In this document: positions 1 through 8,368 of the stretch, piece by piece
Layout: every line of letters starts with the position of its first letter
How positions within the stretch are numbered: the stretch's first letter is position 1
Source of the DNA: Alloalcanivorax venustensis ISO4
GTDB lineage: Bacteria > Pseudomonadota > Gammaproteobacteria > Pseudomonadales > Alcanivoracaceae
DNA length: 64,000 nt
Direction: 5' to 3'
NCBI RefSeq assembly: GCF_015356855.1
Contig: NZ_ARXR01000003.1
Location: 124,001-188,000, forward strand
Notes under the pieces: model-generated
Database searches by the model: none
What the model was told of the DNA's origin: nothing
Seen by the model: the letters and a program-made list of their open reading frames with translations, nothing else
Made by a program: the position numbers and the translations under genes

Positions 1-486
1 ATCAGCCTGTTCGCCTACCATCTGCCGCTGGATGCGCACCCGCAATTGGGCAACAATGCGCAACTCGCGCGTCGCCTGGGGCTGCGCGTCGAAGGCGGCA
101 TGGAAGCGGGCAACCCGCTCTCCATCGGCAACGTGGGGCGTCTGGACGACCCGATGAGCGCGCGCGATTTCGCCGTCCATGTGGAGTCGGTGCTGGGGCG
201 CGAGGCGCTGCACATCGGCGACGGCGAGGACGAAATCGAAACCCTGGCCTGGTGCACCGGCGCCGCCCAGGGCTTTATCGAACAGGCCCAGGCGCTCGGC
301 GTGGACGCCTACTTGAGCGGTGAGATTTCCGAGCCCACCACCCATTTCGCCCGCGAAACCGGCATTCATTATTTCGCCTGCGGCCACCACGCCACCGAGC
401 GCTATGGGGTGCAGGCGGTGGGGGAGTGGCTCGCCAATGAGTACGGGCTGGAACATACCTTCATCGATATCGATAACCCGGTCTAG
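1..486 (+). CDS. Nif3-like dinuclear metal-centre protein (5' end missing)
   Basis: The reading frame is open from base 1, so the start lies outside the window and about the last 161 residues are seen. The visible part carries Nif3/YbgI family signatures: SLFAYHLPLDAHP near the left edge (metal-ligand His/Asp), a central ESVLGR segment, and the C-terminal FACGHHATERYG motif that supplies further metal ligands, ending HTFIDIDNPV. The family forms toroidal hexamers with a two-metal site. Its biochemical role is unsettled (a GTP cyclohydrolase-like fold has been discussed). A TTG at 46 is an internal codon, not the start. The lipid kinase gene follows 30 bp downstream. Confidence 0.9.
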   Translation: MSLFAYHLPLDAHPQLGNNAQLARRLGLRVEGGMEAGNPLSIGNVGRLDDPMSARDFAVHVESVLGREALHIGDGEDEIETLAWCTGAAQGFIEQAQALGVDAYLSGEISEPTTHFARETGIHYFACGHHATERYGVQAVGEWLANEYGLEHTFIDIDNPV

Positions 487-516
487 GGCGGCATCTCTTC
501 GGCAGTACGGGAACGC

Positions 517-1380
517 ATGAACATCACGGTGATTTACAACCCTACCGCCGGGGGCGGCAGGGAGCGGCGGCTGCGCCATTTCGTGCGCGCGCTGGAAGAG
601 GGCGGCGGCAAGGTGCGGCTTTACCACACCCGCGCGCCCGGCGACGCCACCCGTTATCTGCGCGGCCTGGCCGATCAGGGCGAGGTGGTGGTGGCGGCCG
701 GTGGTGACGGCACCACCAACGACGTGATCAACGGCCTCAACCCGGGCGTGGCGCTGGCGCTGTTTCCGATCGGCACCGCCAATGTGCTGTCCCGGGAGTT
801 GTCGATTCCGCGCCGCCCGGAAGCCGCCGCCAAGGTGGTGCTCGACGGCCGCACCCTGAACGTCACCCCGGCGCGGCTGAACGGCCGCCGCTTCATGGTG
901 ATGGCGGGCATCGGCTACGACGCCTGGGTGGTCGATCAGGTGGACCTGATTCTCAAGCGCCGGGTGGGCAAGCTCGCCTATGTGATCAGCATGATCCGCC
1001 AGCTGTTCCGCTACGGTCAGGTGCAGTACCGGATCACCGTGGACGGCCGCCCGCTGGACTGCTTTTCCGCGGTGATCACCAATGGCCGCTACTACGGCGG
1101 CAGCTTCGTGCTCAGCCGCGAAGCGGGCCTGGCCAAGCGCAGCCTGCAGGTGTTGATGTTCCAGCGCCCGGGCCTGGGCTTCCTGCTGCGCTGCCTGGCG
1201 GCGCTGGTGGTGGGGCGCATGGAGCGGGTCGACGGTGTCGCTTCGCTGAGCGCCGAGAAGGTCACCGTCACCGCGCCCGGCCTGGAGCCGGTGCAGGCGG
1301 ACGGCGACCCGGTGGGCTGGCTGCCCGCCGAGATCGAACTGGAGCCGGCGCCGGTCAAGTTGCGCGTGCCCTGGGCGTAA
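517..1380 (+). CDS. Diacylglycerol/lipid kinase family protein (YegS-like)
   Basis: A 287-residue protein with the DAGK catalytic fold. The N-terminal NPTAGGG (residues 8-14) and AGGDGTTNDV (61-70) form the nucleotide-binding loop, and PIGTANV (84-90) is the following conserved block. The remainder is the beta-sandwich domain seen in YegS/DgkB/sphingosine kinase relatives. Proteins of this group phosphorylate a lipid hydroxyl (diacylglycerol, phosphatidylglycerol or a sphingoid base) at the inner membrane using ATP. The substrate cannot be read from sequence. It has no membrane segments, consistent with a soluble, membrane-visiting enzyme. It sits between the Nif3-like gene and sat, each with its own spacing, so there is no clear operon. 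Confidence 0.85.
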   Translation: MNITVIYNPTAGGGRERRLRHFVRALEEGGGKVRLYHTRAPGDATRYLRGLADQGEVVVAAGGDGTTNDVINGLNPGVALALFPIGTANVLSRELSIPRRPEAAAKVVLDGRTLNVTPARLNGRRFMVMAGIGYDAWVVDQVDLILKRRVGKLAYVISMIRQLFRYGQVQYRITVDGRPLDCFSAVITNGRYYGGSFVLSREAGLAKRSLQVLMFQRPGLGFLLRCLAALVVGRMERVDGVASLSAEKVTVTAPGLEPVQADGDPVGWLPAEIELEPAPVKLRVPWA

Positions 1381-1454
1381 CGCGCAGAGCTTGCGGCTAT
1401 AAGCACCAAACCGAAAGTTCTTAGCAGCGGTGGAGGGCCCCGGACGCGGGCCGG

Positions 1455-1460
1455 TATAAT
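1455..1460 (+). promoter_or_regulatory. -10 box of the sat promoter
   Basis: A perfect TATAAT lies 42 bp before the sat start codon, with no good -35 hexamer 16-18 bp upstream (GGAGGG at that place). A consensus -10 with a missing -35 is typical of an activator-dependent promoter. For a sulfate-assimilation gene CysB is the obvious candidate, but I see no certain CysB site. Confidence 0.5.
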
Positions 1461-1501
1461 CCGCCGCCATCACAGACACAACCGACCATTAGGGAGCGAA
1501 C

Positions 1502-2716
1502 ATGTCGCAATTGGTGAAACCCCACGGCAGCGAAACGCTGAACATCCGGCTGCTGGAAGGCGCCGAACGGGAAAGCGCGCTGGCCGCGGCCAGTGCGCTG
1601 CCGAAAATCACCCTCAGTTCCCGCGAGCGCGGCGATCTGATCATGCTCGGCATCGGCGGTTTCACGCCGCTGGACGGCTTCATGGGGAAAGCCGACTGGC
1701 AGGGTGTGTGCGACAACATGACGCTGGCCAACGGCGTGTTCTGGCCGATCCCGATCACCCTGTCCACCGACCAGGCCACCGCCGACAGTCTGGCCGAAGG
1801 CGAGGAAGTCGCGCTGGTCGACGGTAACGGCGACATCATGGGCTCCATGTTGGTGAACGAGAAGTACACCATCGACAAGACGCACGAGTGTCAGCAGGTG
1901 TTCAAGACCACCGACGAAGAGCATCCGGGCGTGAAAATGGTGCTCGCCCAGGGCGACGTCAACCTGGCCGGCCCGGTGAAGGTGTTCAGCCAGGGCGACT
2001 TCCCGGAGAAGTACGCGGGCATCTACATGACACCCACCGAAACCCGCGCCATGTTCGAACAGCGCGGCTGGAAAAGCGTCGCCGCCTTCCAGACCCGCAA
2101 CCCGATGCACCGCTCCCACGAGCACCTGGCCAAGATCGCCATCGAAATCTGCGACGGCGTGATGGTGCACTCGCTGCTGGGCAACCTGAAGCCCGGTGAT
2201 ATTCCGGCGGAAGTGCGCCAGGAAGCGATCAGCACCCTGGTCGAGCACTACTTCGTGGAGAACACCGTGGTGCAGTCCGGCTACCCGCTGGACATGCGTT
2301 ACGCCGGCCCCCGCGAGGCGCTGCTGCACGCCCTGTTCCGCCAAAACTACGGCTGCTCGCACCTGATCGTCGGCCGTGACCACGCCGGCGTGGGCGACTA
2401 CTACGGCCCGTTCGACGCCCACCACATCTTCGACGAGATTCCCAACGACGCGCTGATCACCCAGCCGCTGAAGATCGACTGGACCTTCTGGTGCGACAAG
2501 TGCGGCACCATGGCCAGCATGCGCACCTGCCCGCACACCGCCGATGACCGCGTACTGGTCAGCGGCACCAAGCTGCGCAAGCTGCTCAGCGAAGGCGGCG
2601 ACGTGCCGGACAACTTCAGCCGCCCGGAAGTGCTGGAAGTGCTGCGCAACTACTACCAGGGCCTGCAGGAACACGAAAAAGTGAAGGTGGAGCTGAAAGG
2701 CCACTCGGCCCGCTAA
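1502..2716 (+). CDS. sat: Sulfate adenylyltransferase (ATP sulfurylase), single-chain type
   Basis: Forms adenosine 5'-phosphosulfate from ATP and sulfate, the first step of sulfate activation. The 404 residues fit the homo-oligomeric Sat family rather than CysD/Cys[12 protein letters not shown] (197-207) is the QxRNPxHxxHE nucleotide motif and [13 protein letters not shown] (290-302) the second active-site block. CDKC (331-334) with Cys343 and His345 makes a zinc-binding knuckle found in many bacterial and archaeal Sat proteins. The start is supported by GGGAGCG seven bases upstream. There is no fused APS kinase domain and no cys genes lie alongside. A strong terminator follows, so it is probably monocistronic. 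Confidence 0.95.
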   Translation: MSQLVKPHGSETLNIRLLEGAERESALAAASALPKITLSSRERGDLIMLGIGGFTPLDGFMGKADWQGVCDNMTLANGVFWPIPITLSTDQATADSLAEGEEVALVDGNGDIMGSMLVNEKYTIDKTHECQQVFKTTDEEHPGVKMVLAQGDVNLAGPVKVFSQGDFPEKYAGIYMTPTETRAMFEQRGWKSVAAFQTRNPMHRSHEHLAKIAIEICDGVMVHSLLGNLKPGDIPAEVRQEAISTLVEHYFVENTVVQSGYPLDMRYAGPREALLHALFRQNYGCSHLIVGRDHAGVGDYYGPFDAHHIFDEIPNDALITQPLKIDWTFWCDKCGTMASMRTCPHTADDRVLVSGTKLRKLLSEGGDVPDNFSRPEVLEVLRNYYQGLQEHEKVKVELKGHSAR

Positions 2717-2738
2717 GCCCCGCGCTCTTCAGGCAAAT

Positions 2739-2768
2739 AAAAAACCCGGCTCAACGCCGGGTTTTTTT
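2739..2768 (+). terminator. Rho-independent terminator after sat
   Basis: AACCCGGC and GCCGGGTT form a hairpin preceded by an A-run and followed by seven T. The A-run on the left makes it usable from both strands, which suits the convergent yhcB gene. Confidence 0.9.
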
Positions 2769-2779
2769 ATGGCTTCGCT

Positions 2780-2856
2780 GTGGGAGCGGCCCCTGTGGGA
2801 GCGGGCCCCGCCCGCGAAAGGCCGGCAAAGCCGGCCGGCAGGATCCCAGAGCCCTA
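2780..2856 (+). repeat. REP-like intergenic palindrome, copy A
   Basis: Begins GTGGGAGCGG, contains GCGGGC...GCCCGCGAAAG and GCCGGCAAAGCCGGC and ends GGATCCCAGAGCCCT. The same word order recurs at about 27755, 29003, 35448, 63490 and 63850, with shorter or core-only relatives at 38886 and 62811, and an inverted partner at 27843. The two nested inverted repeats (AGCGGGC/GCCCGC and GCCGGC/GCCGGC) fit a REP-type element. Confidence 0.8.
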
Positions 2857-2869
2857 TTTAACTCGCTTC

Positions 2870-3388
2870 TCAGCGCGGCTTATCACTGTCATCATCATCA
2901 CTGCCCACATCCGCGTAATCCCGCGGCGGCGCCACCACCGCGGCGGGCTCGTCCTCGTCCCGGCCCACCGGGCTGTAGGGCCCGTCGGCCTTCTTCTTGC
3001 CCAGGCCGAAGTCCTCGGACAGCGTGCCCTGGGCCTTGGGTGCGTAATCCAGCGGTTGCGAAGCCGGGGTGTCCGGCTCGAACGCCGCGTCCAGGTTCTT
3101 CGCCGCCGCCTTGCGCCGGCCCGCCTCGCTGCACAGACCGTGGGCGCCCTGGGACAGATGCTGATGCACCGCCCGGTAGGACTGGGTCAGGTCGTTGACC
3201 AGATCGGCGGTTTCCAGGAAGTGGCGATCCACCTGGTCCCGGTAGTGATTAAGCGCGTTGCGGGCTTCATCACGCTCGCGAATCAGTTGGCTGCCCTGGC
3301 GCCGCGCGGGCAGCAGCCAGTATAAAACACCGGCGCCGGCCACCAGGCCGGCGAGGAAAGAGAGCAGGTGGGTTGTCAGCATATCCAT
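2870..3388 (-). CDS. yhcB: YhcB/ZapG-like membrane-anchored protein (DUF1043)
   Basis: A 172-residue protein: one N-terminal membrane segment (about residues 5-24, LTTHLLSFLAGLVAGAGVLY), a charged helical region with likely coiled coil (RERDEARNALNHYRDQVDRH), then a low-complexity acidic tail ending DDDDSDKPR. This is the YhcB/DUF1043 layout. In E. coli the protein is inner-membrane bound and linked to cell division and envelope growth. The start is set by AAGGAG six bases before ATG at 3388, although an in-frame start further upstream would give 17 extra residues. It is convergent with sat and divergent from the hydrolase at 3475. Confidence 0.85.
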   Translation of the reverse strand: MDMLTTHLLSFLAGLVAGAGVLYWLLPARRQGSQLIRERDEARNALNHYRDQVDRHFLETADLVNDLTQSYRAVHQHLSQGAHGLCSEAGRRKAAAKNLDAAFEPDTPASQPLDYAPKAQGTLSEDFGLGKKKADGPYSPVGRDEDEPAAVVAPPRDYADVGSDDDDSDKPR

Positions 3389-3474
3389 GTCATACTCCTT
3401 AGCCAGCACATTGCAGCACAGTCCTAGTTGCCGCGCCAAGAAAAGCGGCCCGGAAATTGTATCGGGAGGAAACC

Positions 3475-4104
3475 ATGAGTCGTGACCGGCTGGCCCTGGA
3501 GGGTCCGGAAGGCACCCTGGAAGCGGTGCTTGAAGGGGAAACGGAGAACCCTGCCATGATCGCCATCGTCTGCCACCCTCATCCCCAATTCGGCGGCACC
3601 ATGGATAACAAAGTGGTGACCACCCTGATCCGCGCCGCCCGGGACGCGGGCGCCGCCGCCCTGCGCTTCAACTTCCGCGGCGTCGGTGAAAGCCAGGGCG
3701 CCTACAGCGACGGCATCGGCGAAGTGGAAGACCTGATCGCCGTGCACCGCTGGCTCAGCAAAAAGTACCCCGGCACCCCGCTGTGGCTGGCGGGCTTCTC
3801 GTTCGGCAGCTTCGTGGCGGCGCGCGGCGCCGAGGTGCTGGCCGCCAACGGCGAGGCGCCGGCGGCCCTGTTCCTGGTGGCCCCGCCGGTGCATCACTAC
3901 GGCTTCGAGACCATCGAGAAGGTGGGCTGCCCGGTGACCGTGGTACAGGGCGAGGACGACGAGGTGGTGCCCGCGGACAAAGTGTTCCGCTGGGCGGAAA
4001 GCACCGCGCTGGCCCCGGATCTGATCCGCTTCCCGGACAGCGGCCACTTCTTCCACGGCCAGCTGGTCAATCTCCGCGAGGTGGCCGCTTCGCGGCTCCC
4101 CTGA
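3475..4104 (+). CDS. Alpha/beta hydrolase, serine-hydrolase type
   Basis: A 209-residue single-domain alpha/beta hydrolase of the CocE/dienelactone-hydrolase-like group often annotated YfhR/CC3019-like. Ser109 in GFSFG (107-111) is the predicted nucleophile, Asp161 or Asp162 in QGEDDEVVP the acid, and His191 in DSGHFFHG the base. The HPHPQFGGTMDN block (34-45) is characteristic of this subgroup and helps form the oxyanion hole. The substrate is unknown, and the family includes esterases and acyl-peptide-like hydrolases. The start at 3475 is preceded by GGGAGG with six bases spacing. zapE follows after 78 bp. Confidence 0.85.
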   Translation: MSRDRLALEGPEGTLEAVLEGETENPAMIAIVCHPHPQFGGTMDNKVVTTLIRAARDAGAAALRFNFRGVGESQGAYSDGIGEVEDLIAVHRWLSKKYPGTPLWLAGFSFGSFVAARGAEVLAANGEAPAALFLVAPPVHHYGFETIEKVGCPVTVVQGEDDEVVPADKVFRWAESTALAPDLIRFPDSGHFFHGQLVNLREVAASRLP

Positions 4105-4182
4105 GCCGGCGCGTCCCGGGCCGTCTTGTCACCCGTGCCCGGGAACGCTACATTGACCCGCCGTTCATCATCCCGGGACATC

Positions 4183-5271
4183 ATGACGCCTCTCGAGAAG
4201 TATCAGGCCGATCTGGCCCGCCCTGAATTCGTGCGCGACCCGGCCCAGGAAGAGGCGGTTCGCGCGCTCGATCATCTGTACCACCGCCTGCTTGAAGACC
4301 GGCCCGCCAAGGGGCTGCTGGCGCGCCTGCGCAAGAGCAAGCGCCAGCCCTTCAAGGGCCTGTATATGTGGGGCGGCGTGGGGCGCGGCAAGACCTACCT
4401 GATGGACGTATTCTTCGAGTGCCTGCCGTTCGAGGAAAAGCGGCGCATGCACTTCCACCGCTTCATGCAGAAAGTGCACCGCCAATTGCGCGACCGGCAG
4501 GGCGAGAAAAACCCGCTGACCAGCATCGCCCGGGAATTCGCGGCCCGCTATCGGGTGCTCTGTTTCGACGAGTTCTTCGTCACCGACATCACCGACGCCA
4601 TGATTCTCGGCACCCTGATGCAGACCCTGTTCGATCAGGGCGTCACCCTGGTGACCACTTCCAACATCGAGCCCGACGGCCTGTACAAGGACGGGCTGCA
4701 GCGCGCCCGTTTCCTGCCCGCCATCGAAGCGCTCAAGCTGCATACCCGGGTAATGAACGTGGACGGCGGCCACGACCACCGTCTGCGCCTGCTGGAGCAG
4801 GCGGAGCTGTTCCACTGCCCGCTGGGCGCCGAGGCGGACCGCTTCATGGCCGAGCGTTTCGCCGCGCTGGCGCCGGGCCACGGCCGCCACCGGGACCAGG
4901 GCAACATTCTGGTGGAAGGGCGCAAGATCGCCACGGTGAAATCCACCGACGACGTGGTCTGGTTCGACTTCCGGGCGCTCTGCGACGGTCCGCGCAGCCA
5001 GAACGACTACATCGAAATCGCCCGGGAGTTTCACACCGTGCTGATCTCCGGCGTGGAACGCATGGGCGCCGGCAGCGACGACCGCGCGCGCCGCTTCATC
5101 AATCTGGTCGACGAATTCTATGACCGCGGCGTGAAGCTGGTGGTGGCCGCGGAGACCCCGATCGAGGACCTCTACGCCGGCGGCCGTCTGGAGTTCGAGT
5201 TCGAACGCACCCGTTCGCGCCTGCTGGAGATGCAATCGCAGGAGTACCTAGCGCGAGAGCACCTGGCCTGA
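4183..5271 (+). CDS. zapE: Cell division ATPase ZapE (AFG1-like)
   Basis: A 362-residue AFG1/ZapE P-loop ATPase. Walker A is GGVGRGKT (64-71), Walker B VLCFDEF (125-131), and TTSNIEPDGLYKDGLQR a sensor-like segment. In E. coli ZapE associates with FtsZ at the constricting septum and destabilises FtsZ bundles in an ATP-dependent way; mitochondrial AFG1 is its relative. The start ATG at 4183 gives the family N-terminus MTPLEKYQADL, while upstream in-frame codons extend it without homology. A GC-rich hairpin (5286-5304) lacking a T-run follows the stop and may mark the gene end. Confidence 0.92.
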   Translation: MTPLEKYQADLARPEFVRDPAQEEAVRALDHLYHRLLEDRPAKGLLARLRKSKRQPFKGLYMWGGVGRGKTYLMDVFFECLPFEEKRRMHFHRFMQKVHRQLRDRQGEKNPLTSIAREFAARYRVLCFDEFFVTDITDAMILGTLMQTLFDQGVTLVTTSNIEPDGLYKDGLQRARFLPAIEALKLHTRVMNVDGGHDHRLRLLEQAELFHCPLGAEADRFMAERFAALAPGHGRHRDQGNILVEGRKIATVKSTDDVVWFDFRALCDGPRSQNDYIEIAREFHTVLISGVERMGAGSDDRARRFINLVDEFYDRGVKLVVAAETPIEDLYAGGRLEFEFERTRSRLLEMQSQEYLAREHLA

Positions 5272-5344
5272 GCGTTTTGGTCATTGCCCCCGGTTCCCGG
5301 GGGCTAGACACTCTGTCTCCAGTTCGAGTCAACCGGAGAGCACA

Positions 5345-6490
5345 ATGATCCCCCGTACCCTGTTCAGTTCCGACCACGAGACGTTCCGCGACACCGTCCG
5401 CAAGTTCCTGGAAAACGAAGCCGTCCCCCATCACGAAGAGTGGGAACAAACCGGCCAGGTGCCCAAGGCGCTCTGGCGCAAGGCCGGCGAGCAGGGTTTC
5501 CTGTGCCCCATGGTGAGCGAAGAGTACGGCGGCATCGGCGCCGACTTCCTCTACAGCGTGGTGGTCAGCGAGGAAATCTCCCGCGCCGGCCTGACCGGCA
5601 TCGGCTGGGGCCTGCACACCGAAATCGTGGCGCCCTACATCGAGCACTACGGTTCCGAGGAAATGAAGCAGCGCCTGTTGCCGAAGATGGTAAGCGGCGA
5701 GCTGATCGGCGCCATCGCCATGAGCGAACCGGGCGCCGGCTCCGACCTGCAGGGCGTTAAGACCAACGCCGTGAAGGACGGCGATCACTACATCCTCAAC
5801 GGCTCCAAGACCTTCATCACCAACGGCCAGAACGCCGACATCGTGATCGTGGTGGCCAAGACCGACCCCAGCAAAGGCGCCAAGGGCACCAGCCTGCTGA
5901 TCGTCGAAGAGGGCATGGAAGGCTTCCAGAAAGGCAAGAACCTGAAGAAAGTGGGCATGAAAGCCCAGGACACCTCGGAGCTGTTCTTCCAGGACGTGAA
6001 AGTGCCGGCGGAAAACCTGATCGGCGACGAAGGCATGGGCTTCATCTATCTGATGCAGGAACTGCCCCAGGAACGCCTCGGCATCGCCATCAACGGCCTG
6101 GCCATGGCGGAAAGCGCCTTTGAGCACACCCTCGACTACGTGAAAGAGCGCAAGGCGTTCGGCCAGCGCGTCGCCGATTTCCAGAACACCCAGTTCAAGC
6201 TCGCCGAGCTGCGCACCAAGCTCGACGTGGCCCGCGCCTACGTCGACCGCTGCCTGGAGATGCACCTCAAGAAAGAGCTGGACATCCCCACCGCCGCCGG
6301 CGCCAAGTACTGGGTCACCGACCTGCAGTGCGAGATCATCGACGAGTGCCTGCAGCTGCACGGCGGCTACGGCTACATGTGGGAATACCCGATCGCCCGT
6401 ATGTACGCCGACGCCCGTGTACAGCGTATTTACGGCGGCACCAACGAAATCATGAAAACCATCATCGCCCGCGCCCTGCTGGCCGGTTGA
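5345..6490 (+). CDS. Acyl-CoA dehydrogenase, long-chain/isovaleryl-like subgroup
   Basis: A 381-residue FAD-dependent acyl-CoA dehydrogenase: N-terminal helical domain, the MSEPGAGSDLQG flavin-binding motif and ITNGQNAD, then the C-terminal helical domain ending LHGGYGYMWEYPIARMYAD...RIYGGTNEI. It would oxidise an acyl-CoA to the 2-enoyl-CoA and pass electrons to ETF. The residue that is the catalytic Glu in medium/short-chain enzymes (YEGT) is Gly here (YGGT, 363-366), as in isovaleryl- and long-chain dehydrogenases, where the base comes from another helix. Chain-length preference cannot be decided. The adjacent FadL porin suggests fatty acid or alkane-derived substrates. Confidence 0.9.
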   Translation: MIPRTLFSSDHETFRDTVRKFLENEAVPHHEEWEQTGQVPKALWRKAGEQGFLCPMVSEEYGGIGADFLYSVVVSEEISRAGLTGIGWGLHTEIVAPYIEHYGSEEMKQRLLPKMVSGELIGAIAMSEPGAGSDLQGVKTNAVKDGDHYILNGSKTFITNGQNADIVIVVAKTDPSKGAKGTSLLIVEEGMEGFQKGKNLKKVGMKAQDTSELFFQDVKVPAENLIGDEGMGFIYLMQELPQERLGIAINGLAMAESAFEHTLDYVKERKAFGQRVADFQNTQFKLAELRTKLDVARAYVDRCLEMHLKKELDIPTAAGAKYWVTDLQCEIIDECLQLHGGYGYMWEYPIARMYADARVQRIYGGTNEIMKTIIARALLAG

Positions 6491-6542
6491 TGCCGCGCCG
6501 CCCACGGCCCCGCCCCGGGGCCGCGGGCGGCACCGCCTTCCC

Positions 6543-6570
6543 AAAAAGGCGACCGACCGGTCGCCTTTAT
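6543..6570 (+). terminator. Terminator-like hairpin after the acyl-CoA dehydrogenase
   Basis: AAAGGCGACC (6545-6554) pairs perfectly with GGTCGCCTTT (6559-6568) across a 4-nt loop. The T-tract is short (TTTATTT), so termination may be partial. Confidence 0.65.
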
Positions 6571-6731
6571 TTGATCAAAAACCACCAGTTTTACATTCCC
6601 CGCCTTCTCCCTACCGGGGTGCGAGTTTATTCTTACGCCACCGGTGTAAAACCCGGTAAATTTATGGTGCCCCGCGCCAGCGGAATGACGGGGCAGGGCA
6701 CCGTTTTAGGCTCGATTTGATGGAGAACATT

Positions 6732-7967
6732 ATGAAAATAAGAGGCGCATTGATCGCCGGTTCCGTGCTGTCACTGGCATCCGGTACCGCCGCCGCTTCA
6801 GGTTTTGGCGTGTCTTATCAGTCCGTATCCGCCATGGGCACCGCCTATGCCGGCTCCGCCGTACTCAGCGAGGACGCCACCAACCAATGGTATAACCCCG
6901 CCACCCTGGCCGGCCTGAACACCGCCGAGGTGTCCATCGCCGCCCACCAGGTGTGGATCGACACCACCTTTGAAGCCAACGGCGCCTCCGGCCCCGGTGA
7001 TTTCGAAGACGTGGAGCCGTTCGTCGGCAGCGCCTTCCTGGCCCTGCCGTTCAACGACCGCGTGACCTTCGGCCTGGGCATCAACGCCCCCTACGGCACC
7101 AAGATCGAATACGAAGACAACTGGGGTAACGCCCTGTCCCCGACCGGCGTACCGGCCTCCGGTGACTTCTACGCCCAGACCTCCGATGTTCAGACCATCA
7201 ACATCAACCCGGCGGTCGGCATCCAGATCACCGACAACCTGCGCCTCGGCGCCGGCGTCAACTACCAGCAGATCGACGCCGACATCGAAAACGCCGCCAC
7301 CCGCCTGGAAGGCGACGACGACGCCTTCGGCTGGAACGTCGGCCTGACCTACAGCCCGGACGAGTCCAACCACTTCGGCGTGGCCTACCGTTCCGAGATC
7401 AGCTACGACATTGACGGCGACATCACCTTCAAACCGGCTTCCGCCGGTCCGCTGGCCGGTCAGTATGCCGGTGAAACCAGTCTCGACCTTCCCGCCGTGC
7501 TGCAGCTCTCCTATGCGGGTGACTTGACCGACCGTACCCAGCTGCTGCTGGGTGTAGAGCGCACCGACTGGAGCAGCCTGGATCGGCTGGTGATTGACCA
7601 TGCTGGCCCGGCTCCGCTTCCCAATCCCGCGATTGAGGAATTCGGCTGGGAAGACACCACCCGCTACTCCGCGGGCGTGCGTCACACCCTGCAGAACGAC
7701 ACCGTGCTGCGCTTCGGCCTGGCCAAGGAAGAGTCCACCCAGAGCAGCGACACCCGCTCTGCTATCTCGCCGGACTCCGACCGCATCTGGGCCACCATCG
7801 GTGCCGGCTTCAACCCCACGGATAACCTCAGCATCGATGTCGCCTACGCCCACATCTTCGTGGACGACGCCGACATCTATAAAGACGGCCGTGCCCCGGC
7901 GGTACTGGACGGTACCTACGAGCTGGACGCCGACATCATCGGCGCGCAGTTGAACTACCAGTTCTAA
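6732..7967 (+). CDS. OmpP1/FadL family outer-membrane transporter
   Basis: A 411-residue beta-barrel protein. Residues 1-22 form a signal peptide (MKIRGALIAGSVLSLASG) with an Ala-rich cleavage site before ASGFGVSYQSVSAMGTAYAG. This N-terminal hatch sequence, the NPATLAGL block and the terminal aromatic QLNYQF identify the FadL/TodX family, which takes up long-chain fatty acids and hydrophobic compounds by lateral diffusion. The start at 6732 follows GGAG by six bases, and two in-frame codons just upstream are less well placed. It follows an acyl-CoA dehydrogenase, a sensible partner for catabolism of what it imports. Confidence 0.9.
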   Translation: MKIRGALIAGSVLSLASGTAAASGFGVSYQSVSAMGTAYAGSAVLSEDATNQWYNPATLAGLNTAEVSIAAHQVWIDTTFEANGASGPGDFEDVEPFVGSAFLALPFNDRVTFGLGINAPYGTKIEYEDNWGNALSPTGVPASGDFYAQTSDVQTININPAVGIQITDNLRLGAGVNYQQIDADIENAATRLEGDDDAFGWNVGLTYSPDESNHFGVAYRSEISYDIDGDITFKPASAGPLAGQYAGETSLDLPAVLQLSYAGDLTDRTQLLLGVERTDWSSLDRLVIDHAGPAPLPNPAIEEFGWEDTTRYSAGVRHTLQNDTVLRFGLAKEESTQSSDTRSAISPDSDRIWATIGAGFNPTDNLSIDVAYAHIFVDDADIYKDGRAPAVLDGTYELDADIIGAQLNYQF

Positions 7968-7985
7968 GCGACACCGTTGAGAAGA

Positions 7986-8011
7986 GCCCGGCAGCGTTCT
8001 CGTTGCCGGGC
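7986..8011 (+). terminator. First hairpin downstream of the fadL-like gene
   Basis: GCCCGGCA (7986-7993) and TGCCGGGC (8004-8011) pair perfectly. No T-run follows directly, so it probably works together with the next hairpin. Confidence 0.5.
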
Positions 8012-8014
8012 ACT

Positions 8015-8046
8015 AAAAAGGCGAACCCGAGGGTTCGCCTTTTTTG
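8015..8046 (+). terminator. Bidirectional terminator between fadL-like gene and higA
   Basis: AAAAGGCGAACCC pairs with GGTTCGCCTTTT and is flanked by A and T runs, so it can stop transcription from both the plus-strand porin and the minus-strand higBA. Confidence 0.9.
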
Positions 8047-8062
8047 TTTGTGCCGGTACCGT

Positions 8063-8359
8063 CTATACCGCAGTGCGAATGTCCTCGGGCTCCCCTTGCT
8101 GGCGGGCTTTCCAAAGATCGTGCTGCATCTGCTCATGAAGCCACGTTTCTGCCCGGGCGCCACGCTTCGGGCCGCCGAGCCAGATCTCAAGGCGCCGGGC
8201 CAGATCAATGGAAACGGCTGCTTTGCCGTTGAGGACGCGAGATAAGGCCACCCGGGACACGCCAAGCTGACGGGCCGCCTCGGTAACGCTGAGGCCCAGG
8301 GCTGGAAGAACATCCTCACGCAGGGTTTCTCCGGGGTGGGGAGGATTGAACATATCCAT
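8063..8359 (-). CDS. higA: HigA family antitoxin
   Basis: A 98-residue XRE-type antitoxin. MFNPPHPGETLREDVLPALG is the family N-terminus; the helix-turn-helix lies at about 24-45 (VTEAARQLGVSRVALSRVLNG), followed by the conserved AARRLE-type block seen here as DLARRLEIWLGG. It neutralises HigB and represses the operon. It lies 9 bp after higB, in the toxin-first order usual for higBA. AGGAGG six bases before ATG supports the start. The protein looks intact, unlike its partner. Confidence 0.92.
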   Translation of the reverse strand: MDMFNPPHPGETLREDVLPALGLSVTEAARQLGVSRVALSRVLNGKAAVSIDLARRLEIWLGGPKRGARAETWLHEQMQHDLWKARQQGEPEDIRTAV

Positions 8360-8368
8360 GGTGACCTC

